Assembly (NCBI RefSeq): GCF_000775615.1
Contig: NZ_AVPG01000001.1
Location: 124,001 to 188,000 of the forward strand
Length of the DNA stretch: 64,000 nt
Direction of reading: 5' to 3'
Origin: Pontibacillus litoralis JSM 072002
GTDB lineage: Bacteria; Bacillota; Bacilli; Bacillales; BH030062
This document shows, one piece after another, positions 16,654-26,605 of this stretch. The notes under the pieces are model-generated. The model was not told the DNA's origin. It saw only the letters and a program-made list of their open reading frames with translations, and made no database searches. The translations under genes and the position numbers were made by a program. Numbering within the stretch: the first letter of the stretch is position 1; each line of letters begins with the position of its first letter.

Positions 16654-17973
16654 TTATTTTCTTCCTTTATAATTTTTACGTTTCATTTTCTTCTTAATGG
16701 ACTCTGCTTGCTTATTCATTTTCTTTTTATAACCTGGCTTAACCTTTTTTGGTTTACGAACTTGCTTCCATGCTTCTTTATCTAATTCACTTTCGGGACG
16801 CTTACGACTAGATCGTTCGTTCCAATCTTTCAAAGGGATAAAATGACCGTTTTTGATATCACATTGTTCAAAAGGTAAACCTTTTTTCTCTAACCTGGCA
16901 ATGAGCTGTTCATCTTCATCTGTGTAAAGATTGATTGCTGTTCCTTCTAATCCAGCACGAGCTGTTCTGCCGACTCGATGAATATAAAATTCTTCTTCCT
17001 TAGGTAAATCTGCGTTTATAACATGACTGACACCTGGAATATCTATACCACGAGCAGCTAAATCCGTAGCAACAATGTATTGGTAACGAAGGCTTTTAAT
17101 ATCCTTTAACATCCGTTTTCGCTCACGTGGCGTTAATCCTCCGTGCAAAATGCCAGCTTCTAACCCTTTACTATTTAATTCTTGATGCAATTCATCAGCT
17201 CGTTCTTTACGATTGGCGAAGATGATAGCTAAATAAGGCTTAATGATATGAGAGACTTGAATGATCATATCTGCTTTCTTACGATGACGAAGTGGAATAA
17301 GCTTATGTTCCATTTTTTCTGGGGAAGGCTTATTCTCATCCGCAACGATAAAGGTTGGATTCTCTAAATACTTTTTCAAAAATGGACGTAGCTTGTCTGG
17401 AATCGTTGCTGAGAAAACGAGTAACTGCACTTGTTGGTCCATTCTTACTAAAATTTGATCAACCTCTTGTATAAAGCCTAAATCTAACATCAGATCCGCT
17501 TCGTCAACGACAAAAGATTTGGCCGTATGACCGTCTAGAGCTCCTTCTTTCATTAAGTCTAATATACGACCAGGTGTTCCAATCACAATCTGGGGTTGTT
17601 CTTTTAGTTTATCGATGGTTTTCTGCTTGTCTGTACCGCCTATCATGAGCATCGCTTTCCAGTCTTTTTCTTTGCCTGAAAATTGCACCATTTTACGGAC
17701 TTCCTCATGAATTTGAATCGCTAACTCCCGAGTAGGGGCTGTAACAATAACTTGTACTTCTTTCTTTGCTTCATCAATTTTATTGAATAATGGGATTAAA
17801 TAAGAATGGGTTTTTCCTGATCCAGTGTGGGCTTGTCCAATTAAACTTTCTCCTCGTAATACTGCTGGAATTACTTTACGTTGAATTGGCGTTGGCTGAT
17901 GAAACTGTAATTTTGAAATAATATTCTGTGTCACTTGCGAAAGGGCAAATGATTGAAAGCTATATTTTGCCAT
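16654..17973 (-). CDS. cshB: DEAD-box ATP-dependent RNA helicase, CshB type
   Basis: A 439-residue helicase. The N-domain has the Q motif (PTPIQRKVIP), GQAHTGSGKTHSY (motif I), PTRELA, TPGR, VDEAD (DEAD written VDEAD, motif II) and SATIP (motif III). The C-domain has IIFANRKERADEL, ATDLAARGIDIPGV and HRVGRTARAG. A Lys/Arg-rich tail of about 40 residues (KKMNKQAESIKKKMKRKNYKG) probably binds RNA. It likely unwinds RNA in ribosome assembly or cold adaptation. ATG at 17973 is chosen for RBS AAAGGAG 8 nt upstream. The name follows its position between nfo and ispH. Confidence 0.92.
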   Translation of the reverse strand: MAKYSFQSFALSQVTQNIISKLQFHQPTPIQRKVIPAVLRGESLIGQAHTGSGKTHSYLIPLFNKIDEAKKEVQVIVTAPTRELAIQIHEEVRKMVQFSGKEKDWKAMLMIGGTDKQKTIDKLKEQPQIVIGTPGRILDLMKEGALDGHTAKSFVVDEADLMLDLGFIQEVDQILVRMDQQVQLLVFSATIPDKLRPFLKKYLENPTFIVADENKPSPEKMEHKLIPLRHRKKADMIIQVSHIIKPYLAIIFANRKERADELHQELNSKGLEAGILHGGLTPRERKRMLKDIKSLRYQYIVATDLAARGIDIPGVSHVINADLPKEEEFYIHRVGRTARAGLEGTAINLYTDEDEQLIARLEKKGLPFEQCDIKNGHFIPLKDWNERSSRKRPESELDKEAWKQVRKPKKVKPGYKKKMNKQAESIKKKMKRKNYKGRK

Positions 17974-18154
17974 AGTACTTACTCCTTTATTTTGCATATC
18001 GCTAATACATTATAGTAAAGATTGTCTCATTAATCTATCTTTCCCGTTATTTTTAACTACATGTTTTGTATTATATCGTATTTCCCTATATAATAGGTTA
18101 GAGAAACGTTTATCTCAACTAAAACTCGAGGATATAGAGAGAGGGGACCAATAA

Positions 18155-19102
18155 ATGGAAGTCATTAAAATTGCTCCTAGAGGGTATTGTTATGGTGTAG
18201 TCGATGCAATGGTCATCGCTCGGAATGCCTCTAAGGATCCTAACTTACCTCGCCCATTATATATATTAGGTATGATTGTTCATAACCGTCATGTAACCGA
18301 GGCTTTCGAAAGCGAAGGTGTAATAACGTTAGATGGCAAAAACAGACTAGACTTGTTAGAAGATATTGAGGAAGGCACTGTCATTTTTACAGCTCACGGC
18401 GTTTCTCCTGAAGTTAAGAAACGCGCAGAAGATAAAGGGTTAACTGTGTTAGATGCTACCTGCCCTGATGTTACAAGCACACACACTTTAATTCGCGAAA
18501 TGACCAATAAAGGATATGAAATTGTATATATTGGAAAGAAAGGACACCCTGAGCCTGAAGGTGCTGTTGGTGTCGCACCAGATCACGTTCATCTCATTCA
18601 AACCGAAGAGGACATTGAACAATTAAACATTACATCCGAAAAAATATTAGTAACTAACCAAACAACGATGAGCCAATGGGATGTATATGATATTATGCAA
18701 CTGGTAAAAGAGAAATATCCACAAACAGAAATCCATCAAGAAATTTGTATGGCAACACAAGTACGACAAGAAGCTGTGGCAGAACAAGCAGGGGAGGCTG
18801 ACTTAACATTAGTCGTTGGTGACCCTCGCAGTAACAACTCTTGCCGATTACAACAAGTTTCTGAAGAAAAAGCAGGCACGAAAGCATATCGAATAGCTGA
18901 TGTGTCAGAAATTAAACTAGAATGGCTAGACGGTGTGAAAACAGTTGCCATTACAGCTGGTGCCTCTACACCCACTCCTTTAGTAAAAGAAGTAATTAAA
19001 TTTATTGAAAACTATGATCCGAGCGATGAAGCAACATGGGATCTTACATCCAAAGTGGAACAACGTAAAATACTACCGAAAGTAAAAACGAAAAAAGCAT
19101 AA
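18155..19102 (+). CDS. ispH: 4-hydroxy-3-methylbut-2-enyl diphosphate reductase IspH
   Basis: The last MEP-pathway enzyme: HMBPP to IPP and DMAPP. The three cluster cysteines are visible in PRGYCYGV (C12), DATCPDV (near 107) and NNSCRLQQ (near 229). Substrate motifs [18 protein letters not shown] and [10 protein letters not shown] are intact. The 315-residue length is normal. RBS GAGGGG precedes the ATG. Together with ispG in the same region it completes isoprenoid precursor synthesis. The B. subtilis neighbour yqfQ is missing here. A strong terminator follows. Confidence 0.97.
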   Translation: MEVIKIAPRGYCYGVVDAMVIARNASKDPNLPRPLYILGMIVHNRHVTEAFESEGVITLDGKNRLDLLEDIEEGTVIFTAHGVSPEVKKRAEDKGLTVLDATCPDVTSTHTLIREMTNKGYEIVYIGKKGHPEPEGAVGVAPDHVHLIQTEEDIEQLNITSEKILVTNQTTMSQWDVYDIMQLVKEKYPQTEIHQEICMATQVRQEAVAEQAGEADLTLVVGDPRSNNSCRLQQVSEEKAGTKAYRIADVSEIKLEWLDGVKTVAITAGASTPTPLVKEVIKFIENYDPSDEATWDLTSKVEQRKILPKVKTKKA

Positions 19103-19112
19103 TAAATAATTG

Positions 19113-19148
19113 AAAAAGCAGGTGTCCTCCATAAAGACACCTGCTTTT
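19113..19148. terminator. Terminator between convergent ispH and yqfO
   Basis: Perfect arms AAAAGCAGGTGTC / GACACCTGCTTTT with A/T runs on both sides; bidirectional by form. Confidence 0.9.
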
Positions 19149-19155
19149 CTATCTC

Positions 19156-20280
19156 CTATAAAAACTGAAATGGTTCCGTATTTGCTTCCGATACGATGAC
19201 TTCCGTTTTCACATTGTTTTCGTTACATGCTTGTTGCAAATAATCATGGACGACTTGTTTCATCACTTTCTCCACGTGATGGCCTGGGTCAATGACATTT
19301 AACCCTATTCCCATTGCATCATGTGCAACATGAAAGTATAAATCCCCTGTAATCAACACGTCTGCTCCTGCTCGCTTTGCATGGTGGATATATTTATTAC
19401 CGTCTCCTCCAAGCACCGCTATGCGTTCTACTTTCTTATCTAAATCACCAACAACGCGTAATGCAGGCACATCGTAAGACATTTTCACATGCTGCGCGAA
19501 ATCACGTAGTGTCATTGGCTGCTTCAGTCTTCCAATTCGACCGAGCCCTTTCTTCGCCCCTTTATTTTCTAAAGGATATATATCATATGCCACTTCTTCA
19601 TACGGATGCGCTTGTTCCATCGTTTTTAACACAGAAGAAAGCAGTTGTTTAGGAACAATGGTTTCTAACTTCACTTCTTCTACTTGCTCTAATTCACCTT
19701 GCATGCCAATATACGGATTCGTACCTTCTTGTGGCTTAAAACAACCTGTCCCTGTTGTATGGAATGTACAATGACTATAATCCCCTATGTGACCCGCTCC
19801 AGCATTGCCTAACGCTTCTCTAAGCTCATCAGCATGGGAAACTGGAACATAAACAGCTAACTTGTACAGCTTCTCTTCTTTTGTTTGTACAAGAATTTCT
19901 TCAGGTTGCACGCCTAGCGCTTCACAAAGTGCATCATTGACACCACCTTCTGCCACATCCAAATTCGTATGAGCCGCATAAACGGTAATATCGTGCTTAA
20001 TTAACTTTTGAACAATCCGCCCTTTTTCTGTATCTGGATTTACTTGTGTTAACGGACGGAACAATAAAGGATGATGGGCAATAATTAAATCAACTTCTTT
20101 TTCAATCGCTTCATCTACCACATTTTCTAATACATCTAATGTTATCATAACCTTATGCACTTTTTTATTTAACGTACCGACATGCAAACCAATAGGGTCC
20201 TTATCCATCGCTAAATGCTTTGGAGACAGTTGTTCGAACCATTGAATAATGTTTTGTCCAGTTGCTACTTTATGCTTCAC
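19156..20280 (-). CDS. yqfO: Nif3-like dinuclear metal protein YqfO (GTP cyclohydrolase I type 2 family)
   Basis: A 374-residue protein with the Nif3/DUF34 fold split by an inserted PII/CutA-like domain (about 130-235: VYVPVSHADELREALGNAGAG). Metal-binding motifs are LIIAHHPLLF near 66, AAHTNLDVAEGG near 102 and DPGHHVEK near 335. The exact reaction is unknown. The start is a GTG inside the trmK coding end: the genes overlap by 11 bp, suggesting translational coupling, as in B. subtilis. Confidence 0.93.
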   Translation of the reverse strand: MKHKVATGQNIIQWFEQLSPKHLAMDKDPIGLHVGTLNKKVHKVMITLDVLENVVDEAIEKEVDLIIAHHPLLFRPLTQVNPDTEKGRIVQKLIKHDITVYAAHTNLDVAEGGVNDALCEALGVQPEEILVQTKEEKLYKLAVYVPVSHADELREALGNAGAGHIGDYSHCTFHTTGTGCFKPQEGTNPYIGMQGELEQVEEVKLETIVPKQLLSSVLKTMEQAHPYEEVAYDIYPLENKGAKKGLGRIGRLKQPMTLRDFAQHVKMSYDVPALRVVGDLDKKVERIAVLGGDGNKYIHHAKRAGADVLITGDLYFHVAHDAMGIGLNVIDPGHHVEKVMKQVVHDYLQQACNENNVKTEVIVSEANTEPFQFL

Positions 20281-20983
20281 CTTGAATAGCCTCCTCTATC
20301 CAGTTTAATTGCTGCTCGAACCGCTTCAATTTCCCTTCATCGATTTGATCTGCTTGTTGTATAGACCTTATTACGCGCCGCAGTTTCATCGCCTCCGCTT
20401 CCCATTTTCGAATAAAAGCTTTCGAGCGTTGCTTCATAAGAAATGGACCTAAATACATCTCTTTGTCCTTCTCTGCTTCTGTATAGGGCTGATCAGCTCC
20501 TTGTCTATCTGCTACTAATATTTCATAAAAGTGCCCATCTTCTTCGACAATCTCTTCCGCTACTAATACATAATCGTTATGTACAAACCATTCCCTTAAG
20601 GCGATGGCATTAATATTAGGCTGGACAATTAAGCGTGACACTCGTTCTAATTTATGCTTTCCCGCTTCTAAAATGCTAGCAATAAGTGTTGCTCCCATAC
20701 CTGCTATCGTTAGTTGCTCTACTTCATTTTCCTTAATGACTTGTAGGCCATCTCCTTTTCGTACATCAATGCGTGCTTGCAATCCTTGTTGTTGTACTTC
20801 GTGAATGGCTGATTGATAAGGACCCTCATTCACTTCTCCAGCTATTGCACGTGCTCTAGTATCCTGCAAACAAACATAACAAGGCAAGTAAGCATGATCC
20901 GAGCCAATATCAGCAAACTGGGCACTGTTCGGTAAATAAGAAGCTACTACTTGCAATCGTTTTGATAAGTGTAAACTATTCAT
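20270..20983 (-). CDS. trmK: tRNA (adenine(22)-N1)-methyltransferase TrmK
   Basis: A 237-residue Rossmann SAM-dependent methyltransferase that makes m1A22 in tRNA. Motifs: ADIGSDHAYLPCYVC (SAM binding, near 23), GEVNEGPYQSA near 50, DVRKGDGLQV near 75, and LTIAGMGATLIASIL near 92 with the family GMGG-like motif written GMGAT. A C-terminal coiled-coil part is rich in Lys/Arg. It overlaps yqfO downstream. Confidence 0.92.
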   Translation of the reverse strand: MNSLHLSKRLQVVASYLPNSAQFADIGSDHAYLPCYVCLQDTRARAIAGEVNEGPYQSAIHEVQQQGLQARIDVRKGDGLQVIKENEVEQLTIAGMGATLIASILEAGKHKLERVSRLIVQPNINAIALREWFVHNDYVLVAEEIVEEDGHFYEILVADRQGADQPYTEAEKDKEMYLGPFLMKQRSKAFIRKWEAEAMKLRRVIRSIQQADQIDEGKLKRFEQQLNWIEEAIQGEA

Positions 20984-21039
20984 TTCATATCACCACTTTA
21001 CTTTTGTTTCTACTATTGTACTTGATAAACACTCCATAA

Positions 21040-21072
21040 AAAAAGTCTTCCCTTTCTTTCTCAGGAAGACTT
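21040..21072 (-). terminator. Terminator after cccA
   Basis: On the minus strand, stem AAAGTCTTCC / GGAAGACTTT is followed by T-rich sequence, 11 bp after the cccA stop. Confidence 0.85.
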
Positions 21073-21082
21073 TACGAGACGT

Positions 21083-21451
21083 TTATTGTTCTGATAACCA
21101 TTTGGATACAGAGTCTTTTTCTTCACCACTAATTAAACCTGGTGGCATCGTGCCTTGACCGTTTTGAATAACGTTAGCAATGTCTTCTTCAGAAAGCTTG
21201 CTACCAACACCTTTTAAGGGAGGGCCTGCTCCACCGGAAAGATCGCTACCGTGACAAGAAGCACAGTTTTGTTGAAAGATTTCTTCAGGATCGCCGCTTG
21301 ATGCGCCCTCTTCCTGTTGCTGCTCTCCACCATTTTCTTTTGCCTCTTCCGCTTTCTCCGCTTGGTTTAAAGCGACAAATGAAACAATAATCATCATTGT
21401 AATTCCTATTACCGCTATCATTACGTATGGTATGACTGGGTTTCGTTTCAT
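21083..21451 (-). CDS. cccA: Membrane-anchored cytochrome c550, CccA
   Basis: A 122-residue protein with a short N-terminal basic stretch, one membrane anchor at about 8-30, an acidic/Gln-rich linker (about 35-55) and a class I cytochrome c domain. CASCH near residue 63 holds the haem. The distal Met is in GTMPPGL near 103. It carries electrons outside the membrane to the terminal oxidase. ATG at 21451 is chosen for RBS AAGGAGG 7 nt upstream. It sits beside trmK and sigA as in B. subtilis. Confidence 0.93.
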   Translation of the reverse strand: MKRNPVIPYVMIAVIGITMMIIVSFVALNQAEKAEEAKENGGEQQQEEGASSGDPEEIFQQNCASCHGSDLSGGAGPPLKGVGSKLSEEDIANVIQNGQGTMPPGLISGEEKDSVSKWLSEQ

Positions 21452-21546
21452 GCCATTTTCCTCCTTATGTAATCCCCTTAATTGTCTAAAAATATAAAAA
21501 GACAAACTACTATTATTTTACTTGAAAACGCTGCATTAGAAAAGAC

Positions 21547-22101
21547 TTAAACGATTGAAAAGTTAAAAAAGATATTAGCCACCCATAAAGTAAGGCCAAT
21601 GATTCCTGAAACTTTTAAATATACGAGTTGTTTCGTGTATCCGATGTAAATCCACAAAGCACAATTCAATACAACCATACCTTGTACAAGCCAAAATGTA
21701 AAGGGCAACAAACTTGCTCCATAAACCGTTAGCAACAGTAAAATTAGAAAAAAGACAAGATAAGCTGCATGGATATAAATAGAAGTTTTATTTTTATAAT
21801 AAAAAATACAAGCAAATGCTACACACAAAAAAATGGTTATAATCCCCATTTGCATTAAGGAATGGAGATTAGTAAAATATATGACAAGAAATGATACCGG
21901 TACCAAAAGAATGATTAGAGCAACGAAAAGAGATTGCCATATAGATGAAGAAGTCCTTGATGATGGAGAATAATCTTCCTCTGATGCTTCTCCTTCTGTA
22001 TAAAGGGCTAACAAAAAGTTACAATACTCTTCTGGTAACAGATGATTCGATTTCCAATAATGTATTTCGTCTATAATTATATTTTTTCGATTACGGTCCA
22101 T
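21547..22101 (-). CDS. Membrane protein of unknown function
   Basis: A 184-residue protein not recognised by family. A soluble N-terminus of about 50 residues (IIIDEIHYWKSNHLLPEEYC) recalls a short helical domain seen in DUF2157-like proteins. Four or five hydrophobic segments follow (about 54-75, 80-98, 108-130, 132-150, 158-178). RBS GAGGTG lies 5 nt before the ATG. It sits between cccA and sigA, a place with no counterpart in B. subtilis. A terminator-less gap of about 90 bp separates it from sigA. Confidence 0.7.
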   Translation of the reverse strand: MDRNRKNIIIDEIHYWKSNHLLPEEYCNFLLALYTEGEASEEDYSPSSRTSSSIWQSLFVALIILLVPVSFLVIYFTNLHSLMQMGIITIFLCVAFACIFYYKNKTSIYIHAAYLVFFLILLLLTVYGASLLPFTFWLVQGMVVLNCALWIYIGYTKQLVYLKVSGIIGLTLWVANIFFNFSIV

Positions 22102-22138
22102 CCATTCACCTCAACGAAAAAGCGATTTAGCCTATTAT

Positions 22139-22189
22139 AAAGTGTCAGCCATTAAATGATTGATTTTACTCCATTTAATGACTGCACTT
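22139..22189. repeat. Long palindrome just after sigA
   Basis: On the minus strand AAGTGCAGTCATTAAATG pairs with CATTTAATGGCTGACACTT (18 pairs, one G-T, one bulge). It begins 5 nt after the sigA stop. No U-run follows, so it may stabilise the mRNA 3' end rather than terminate. Confidence 0.6.
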
Positions 22190-22193
22190 ATCC

Positions 22194-23312
22194 TTAATCT
22201 AAAAAGTCTTTCAATCGCTTACTTCGACTTGGATGACGTAATTTACGAAGAGCTTTCGCTTCTATTTGGCGAATACGTTCTCTCGTTACACCAAATACTT
22301 TACCAACTTCTTCCAAAGTACGTGTTCGCCCATCATCTAAACCAAAGCGTAGTCGTAATACATTCTCTTCTCGATCAGTTAATGTGTCTAGCACATCTTC
22401 TAACTGTTCTTTCAATAGTTCATAAGCCGCATGATCAGATGGCGAAGTAGCTTCTTGATCTTCAATAAAATCACCTAGATGAGAATCGTCCTCTTCCCCT
22501 ATTGGTGTTTCTAGGGATACAGGCTCTTGAGCAATTTTAAGAATTTCACGGACTTTCTCTGGTGTTAATTCCATATCCTCTGCAATTTCTTCCGGTGTTG
22601 GCTCACGTCCAAGGTCTTGTAGTAATTGGCGTTGTACACGAATTAATTTGTTAATCGTTTCAACCATGTGTACGGGAATACGTATGGTTCTAGCCTGATC
22701 GGCAATTGCACGAGTGATTGCTTGGCGAATCCACCAAGTCGCATACGTACTAAATTTGTACCCTTTACGATAATCGAATTTCTCTACTGCTTTAATTAGA
22801 CCCATGTTACCTTCTTGAATTAAATCCAAAAATAGCATTCCACGGCCAACATAACGCTTCGCAATACTTACAACGAGACGTAAGTTTGCTTCTGCAAGAC
22901 GACGCTTCGCTTCCTCGTCACCTTCTTCAATTCGTTGAGCTAAATTTATTTCTTCTTCTGCGGACAATAAATCCACACGACCGATTTCTTTTAAATACAT
23001 TCGCACAGGGTCATTAATTTTCACTCCTGGGGGAACACTTAAATCGTTTAAATCAAATTCTTCTTCTTTATTAAGTTGTTGCACACTCGGGTCTGCTTCT
23101 GAGTCTCCAACAACTTCAATTCCTTGATCACCTAGAAATTCATAAAATTCGTCCATTGCTTCAGAGTCTAATTCATAATTCGATAAACGCTCCGCTACTT
23201 CTTCATATGCTAAAATTCCGCGTTTTTTCCCTAACTCAAGCACCTGTTCTTTTGCCTGTTCTAGGGTTAGCTCATTTTCAGTTGATTTAGAATTAGATGG
23301 CTTCTGTGCCAT
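22194..23312 (-). CDS. sigA: Primary RNA polymerase sigma factor SigA (RpoD)
   Basis: A 372-residue housekeeping sigma factor. Region 1.1 is at the N-terminus. Region 1.2 contains [15 protein letters not shown] near 103. Region 2 near 155-215 has [20 protein letters not shown] and [16 protein letters not shown]. Region 3 follows, and region 4.2 ends with the helix-turn-helix [20 protein letters not shown] near 343. All promoter-contact regions look intact. It forms the classical macromolecular-synthesis operon with dnaG, 40 bp upstream. Confidence 0.98.
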   Translation of the reverse strand: MAQKPSNSKSTENELTLEQAKEQVLELGKKRGILAYEEVAERLSNYELDSEAMDEFYEFLGDQGIEVVGDSEADPSVQQLNKEEEFDLNDLSVPPGVKINDPVRMYLKEIGRVDLLSAEEEINLAQRIEEGDEEAKRRLAEANLRLVVSIAKRYVGRGMLFLDLIQEGNMGLIKAVEKFDYRKGYKFSTYATWWIRQAITRAIADQARTIRIPVHMVETINKLIRVQRQLLQDLGREPTPEEIAEDMELTPEKVREILKIAQEPVSLETPIGEEDDSHLGDFIEDQEATSPSDHAAYELLKEQLEDVLDTLTDREENVLRLRFGLDDGRTRTLEEVGKVFGVTRERIRQIEAKALRKLRHPSRSKRLKDFLD

Positions 23313-23352
23313 GAGTCCCCCTCCTTCTAAACTTCCTTCTTAAATATTTTTT

Positions 23353-25158
23353 TCATCGATACGCTTTGTTCATTTCTATTATTTGCATTGCAATTTGCGC
23401 TGCACGGATATGATCTTGTCGTCTCTCTGCTTCTCTTTGTTCTGCTTGTAAGGAAGAAATTGATTCTTGCTTCTTCTTCTGCTGGATGCTAGTGATATAA
23501 TCTTGAATTTCTTCATCACTTATATCTTGTTGCAATTTCAACATAGCTATTTCCGATACGAGGTTTTGAATACTTAAGTCAGGTATTTGTTCAATGAAAT
23601 GACTTGGATTAGCGGAATGTCCCTCTTCATAAAAGGCGTATAAATACGTAACAATTACTTGATGCTCTGCAAGGTTAAACGCCCCGCCAAGCTGCTCTTG
23701 CACTTTATCCGCTATGGCATCGTTCAACATCATATGATGAATTAAATGACGCTCAGCGTTGTGAAAAGCTGGCAGAAGCTTTGCTTTCTTTTGCATTGGC
23801 TTTTTATTAATAGTATAGGTATTGTGTACGTTATTATCCTTCCCAAACCCTTGCTTTTTTCTCCGGTCTATGATTTCTTTCTCTAATGACTCATAAGAAA
23901 GGTCATGCTCCGTTGCTAATTCCTTGATGTAGAACTCTCGCTCAAGCGGTTTATCCATCTTAGAGATTTCATCTAATACCTTTTCGATATAAGCTAATTG
24001 ATCTCCTTCATTGTTTAAGTTATATCCACGCTTGAAGTATTGCATGATAAAACCCATATATGTGGCACTCGCATCTAGCACTTCTTTCCGAAAAGCCTCC
24101 CCACTATATGTTCGTATATAATCATCAGGATCAAGGCCATCCTTCATGGAAGCGACTCTTACTTCACAACCCGATTTCTTTAAGAGTTGGGACGCTTTAA
24201 ATGAAGCTTCTATACCAGCATCATCGGAATCATAACAAATAATTACACGTTCGACATAACGACGTATTAACTTGGCTTGATTATCTGTAATAGCAGTACC
24301 TAGCGTTGCAATCCCATGCTTTATACCCGCTTGATAAGCTGCAATAACATCCATTTGTCCTTCAAACAAAACAACTTCTCCTAGCTTTCTAATCTCTGAT
24401 CGAGCTAAGTCGAAGTTGTACAAGAGCTTCCCCTTTTGGAACAAATCAGTTTCAGGACTGTTTAAATATTTAGGATCCTTCCCATTTATACTTCGTCCTG
24501 CAAATGCAACTGTTTTCCCTTGGTGGTTACGTATAGGAAAAATTACCCTTCCTCGAAAACGATCATGATACAGACCATTTTCGCTATAAGAAAGTAAACC
24601 ACCTTTCACCATGGATTGTGGGTGAAATCCTTTGTTCTCCAAAAATTTCTTCGTGAAATCATTAGAGTTAGGCGCAAACCCTAACTGAAATGTATCAATG
24701 ATTTCTTCCGTTACCCCTCGTTTTAGTAAAAGCTCGTAACCATCCTTCCCTTCTTTTGTGTGCCGGAGCAAATGATGGTATAATTTAGTTAACCAATTAT
24801 GAGCTTCTAACACATTTTGCAATTCTGGATTTGTTGTTGAGCCATTTTGTTGACTTGCCACATCTGGTAGCTGATGACCACTTTTCTCTCCCAACAAACG
24901 AACAGACTCTTGGAAGGAAAGCCCTTCAATTTCACGAATAAATGTAAAAACATTACCACCTTTTCCACAACCAAAACAATGAAAAATTTGTTTATCTGGA
25001 GAAACAGAAAAAGAAGGTGTCTTCTCATTATGAAAAGGACATAATCCAAAATAGTTGCGGCTCTTCTTCGTTAGTTGAACATATTGACCGACGACATCAA
25101 CAATATCATTGGCATTTCTAATGTCTTCAACTACCTGTTCTGGAATACGAGTTGACAT
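23353..25158 (-). CDS. dnaG: DNA primase DnaG
   Basis: Makes RNA primers at the replication fork. A 601-residue protein with an N-terminal zinc-binding domain (CPFHNEKTPSF then HCFGCGKGG, about 40-66), the catalytic core, Toprim motifs LFEGQMDVIAAYQAG near 265 and CYDSDDAGIEAS near 306, and a C-terminal helicase-binding domain. I place the start at ATG 25158, giving MSTRIPEQVVEDIR, the usual family N-terminus; a GTG and an ATG lie 9-12 nt upstream. B. subtilis yqxD, normally upstream in this operon, is absent. Confidence 0.97.
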   Translation of the reverse strand: MSTRIPEQVVEDIRNANDIVDVVGQYVQLTKKSRNYFGLCPFHNEKTPSFSVSPDKQIFHCFGCGKGGNVFTFIREIEGLSFQESVRLLGEKSGHQLPDVASQQNGSTTNPELQNVLEAHNWLTKLYHHLLRHTKEGKDGYELLLKRGVTEEIIDTFQLGFAPNSNDFTKKFLENKGFHPQSMVKGGLLSYSENGLYHDRFRGRVIFPIRNHQGKTVAFAGRSINGKDPKYLNSPETDLFQKGKLLYNFDLARSEIRKLGEVVLFEGQMDVIAAYQAGIKHGIATLGTAITDNQAKLIRRYVERVIICYDSDDAGIEASFKASQLLKKSGCEVRVASMKDGLDPDDYIRTYSGEAFRKEVLDASATYMGFIMQYFKRGYNLNNEGDQLAYIEKVLDEISKMDKPLEREFYIKELATEHDLSYESLEKEIIDRRKKQGFGKDNNVHNTYTINKKPMQKKAKLLPAFHNAERHLIHHMMLNDAIADKVQEQLGGAFNLAEHQVIVTYLYAFYEEGHSANPSHFIEQIPDLSIQNLVSEIAMLKLQQDISDEEIQDYITSIQQKKKQESISSLQAEQREAERRQDHIRAAQIAMQIIEMNKAYR

Positions 25159-25747
25159 ACCTATCACCATGTTTTTTAGTTTATTCTATTATGAAAGACT
25201 AAATTCCTGCATGTTTCGACAATTTTCATTCTTTTTGTTTTGCCGAACATTTGAGAGAAAGAATCCAGCACCCTTGACGACACATAAGTAATTTGTCATC
25301 AAGGCATCTTTAAAAAAAGAATATGATATGAATATTCCCTATCCGCCTGGAACAATAAACATTCTATAAACCATCCTTCTTTCACTTCTAAGTCTATTCC
25401 CACGAATAGAATCGACGAAATGTGTCAGATTTAGAGATATACTCTACACATAACATTCTACATCGCATAACGGATTCCTTCTTCTCATTACAAGTTTAAA
25501 CTTTCTGATAACTACTATTTACCTACAAAACGAAATAGTTCTGTAATCTACAGCATAACTTGAACTATAAACATTTTTTCACAAAATATAATTATAATAC
25601 AAAAAAGTGCAAATTACCATGATTTTTTTGATTTAATCCGTACAAAATACGTCTTTGACTTACAAATAATTGAACAATTTTAATACATTCGCTCGGAAAT
25701 TCAATTACATGCAGCAATGTTGAAATTGATATCACACAAAAAGAGAA
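25159..25747. other. Long non-coding region upstream of dnaG
   Basis: About 590 bp, AT-rich, with no convincing gene. It should carry the promoters of the dnaG-sigA operon (minus strand). Visible: an inverted repeat CCTTGACGACA / TGTCATCAAGG (one mismatch) at about 25273-25304, and minus-strand AGGAATTT followed 13 nt later by AGAAT (about 25180-25206), which resembles a sigma-H promoter with slightly long spacing. B. subtilis has a sigma-H promoter in this operon, but within dnaG. No further structure is recognised. Confidence 0.4.
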
Positions 25748-25770
25748 ACACAGGTAAAGGACACCTGTGC
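25741..25770 (-). terminator. Terminator after yqfL
   Basis: Minus strand: GCACAGGT / ACCTGTGT stem followed by TTCTCTTTTT, 6 bp after the yqfL stop. Confidence 0.85.
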
Positions 25771-25775
25771 TTTCG

Positions 25776-26582
25776 CTATTTTTTCTTTCGTTTCAAACTT
25801 AAAATGGTGTTAGCTGTTTCTTCTACCGCTTTATTCGATACATCAATTACTTCACAATTAATGCGATTTACGATTTGATGAAAGTGATTTAACTCTTGTT
25901 TAATCCGTTCCATTTTCGCATAAGTCGCCTGATCATCTAATCCAAGTGCTTTAAGACGTTCTTTACGAATATCATTTAGTTTTTCGGCGCTAATTTTCAA
26001 TCCGATACATTTTTTCGGATCGACTGTGTACAGCTCCTCTGGTGGGTCTACCTCTGGAACAATGGGAACGTTAGCCACCTTCAAACGTTTATGAGCTAAA
26101 TATTGAGAAAGAGGTGTTTTGGACGTTCGCGATACACCAATTAATACAATATCCGCTTTTAAAATACCTCTCGGATCACGACCATCATCATATTTAACCG
26201 CGAATTCGATAGCTTCTACGCGTTTAAAATAATCTTCATCTAATTTATGCACTAACCCTGGCTCAAGGCGAGGTTTTTTATTGTATAATTTCTCCATTTC
26301 GTCAATCATTGGACCGACGATATCAATAGCAGGCACGTTGTGTAGTGCTGCTTCTTTACTTAAATGCGCTCTTAAATCAGGCTTAACAATCGTAAAACCT
26401 ATTAAAGCTCGATGCTCTTTCGCTTGCAGTACAGCTTCTGTTAGCATTTGCTTATCTTCAATATACGGAATTCGGTGTATTTCGAAATTGCTATTACTGA
26501 ACTGGCTGATGGATGCTTTTACTACAAGCTCTGCTGTTTCTCCAACAGAATCGGATACTACATAGACGATTGGTTTGCTCAT
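25776..26582 (-). CDS. yqfL: Pyruvate,phosphate dikinase regulatory protein (bifunctional kinase/phosphorylase), YqfL
   Basis: A 268-residue DUF299/PPSR-family enzyme that phosphorylates and dephosphorylates pyruvate phosphate dikinase. The N-terminus [19 protein letters not shown] and the P-loop-like [15 protein letters not shown] near 150 are diagnostic, as is the preceding [11 protein letters not shown] at 26582 is chosen for the GGGGG RBS just upstream. It directly follows ccpN, the usual arrangement in Bacillaceae, where the two control gluconeogenesis together. Confidence 0.94.
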   Translation of the reverse strand: MSKPIVYVVSDSVGETAELVVKASISQFSNSNFEIHRIPYIEDKQMLTEAVLQAKEHRALIGFTIVKPDLRAHLSKEAALHNVPAIDIVGPMIDEMEKLYNKKPRLEPGLVHKLDEDYFKRVEAIEFAVKYDDGRDPRGILKADIVLIGVSRTSKTPLSQYLAHKRLKVANVPIVPEVDPPEELYTVDPKKCIGLKISAEKLNDIRKERLKALGLDDQATYAKMERIKQELNHFHQIVNRINCEVIDVSNKAVEETANTILSLKRKKK

Positions 26583-26605
26583 AACGATACCCCCTATTCT
26601 TCTCA

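Noticed and set aside
25109-25291. Plus-strand open frame overlapping the dnaG start
   Set aside because: No RBS and no protein features; it overlaps the conserved dnaG N-terminus.
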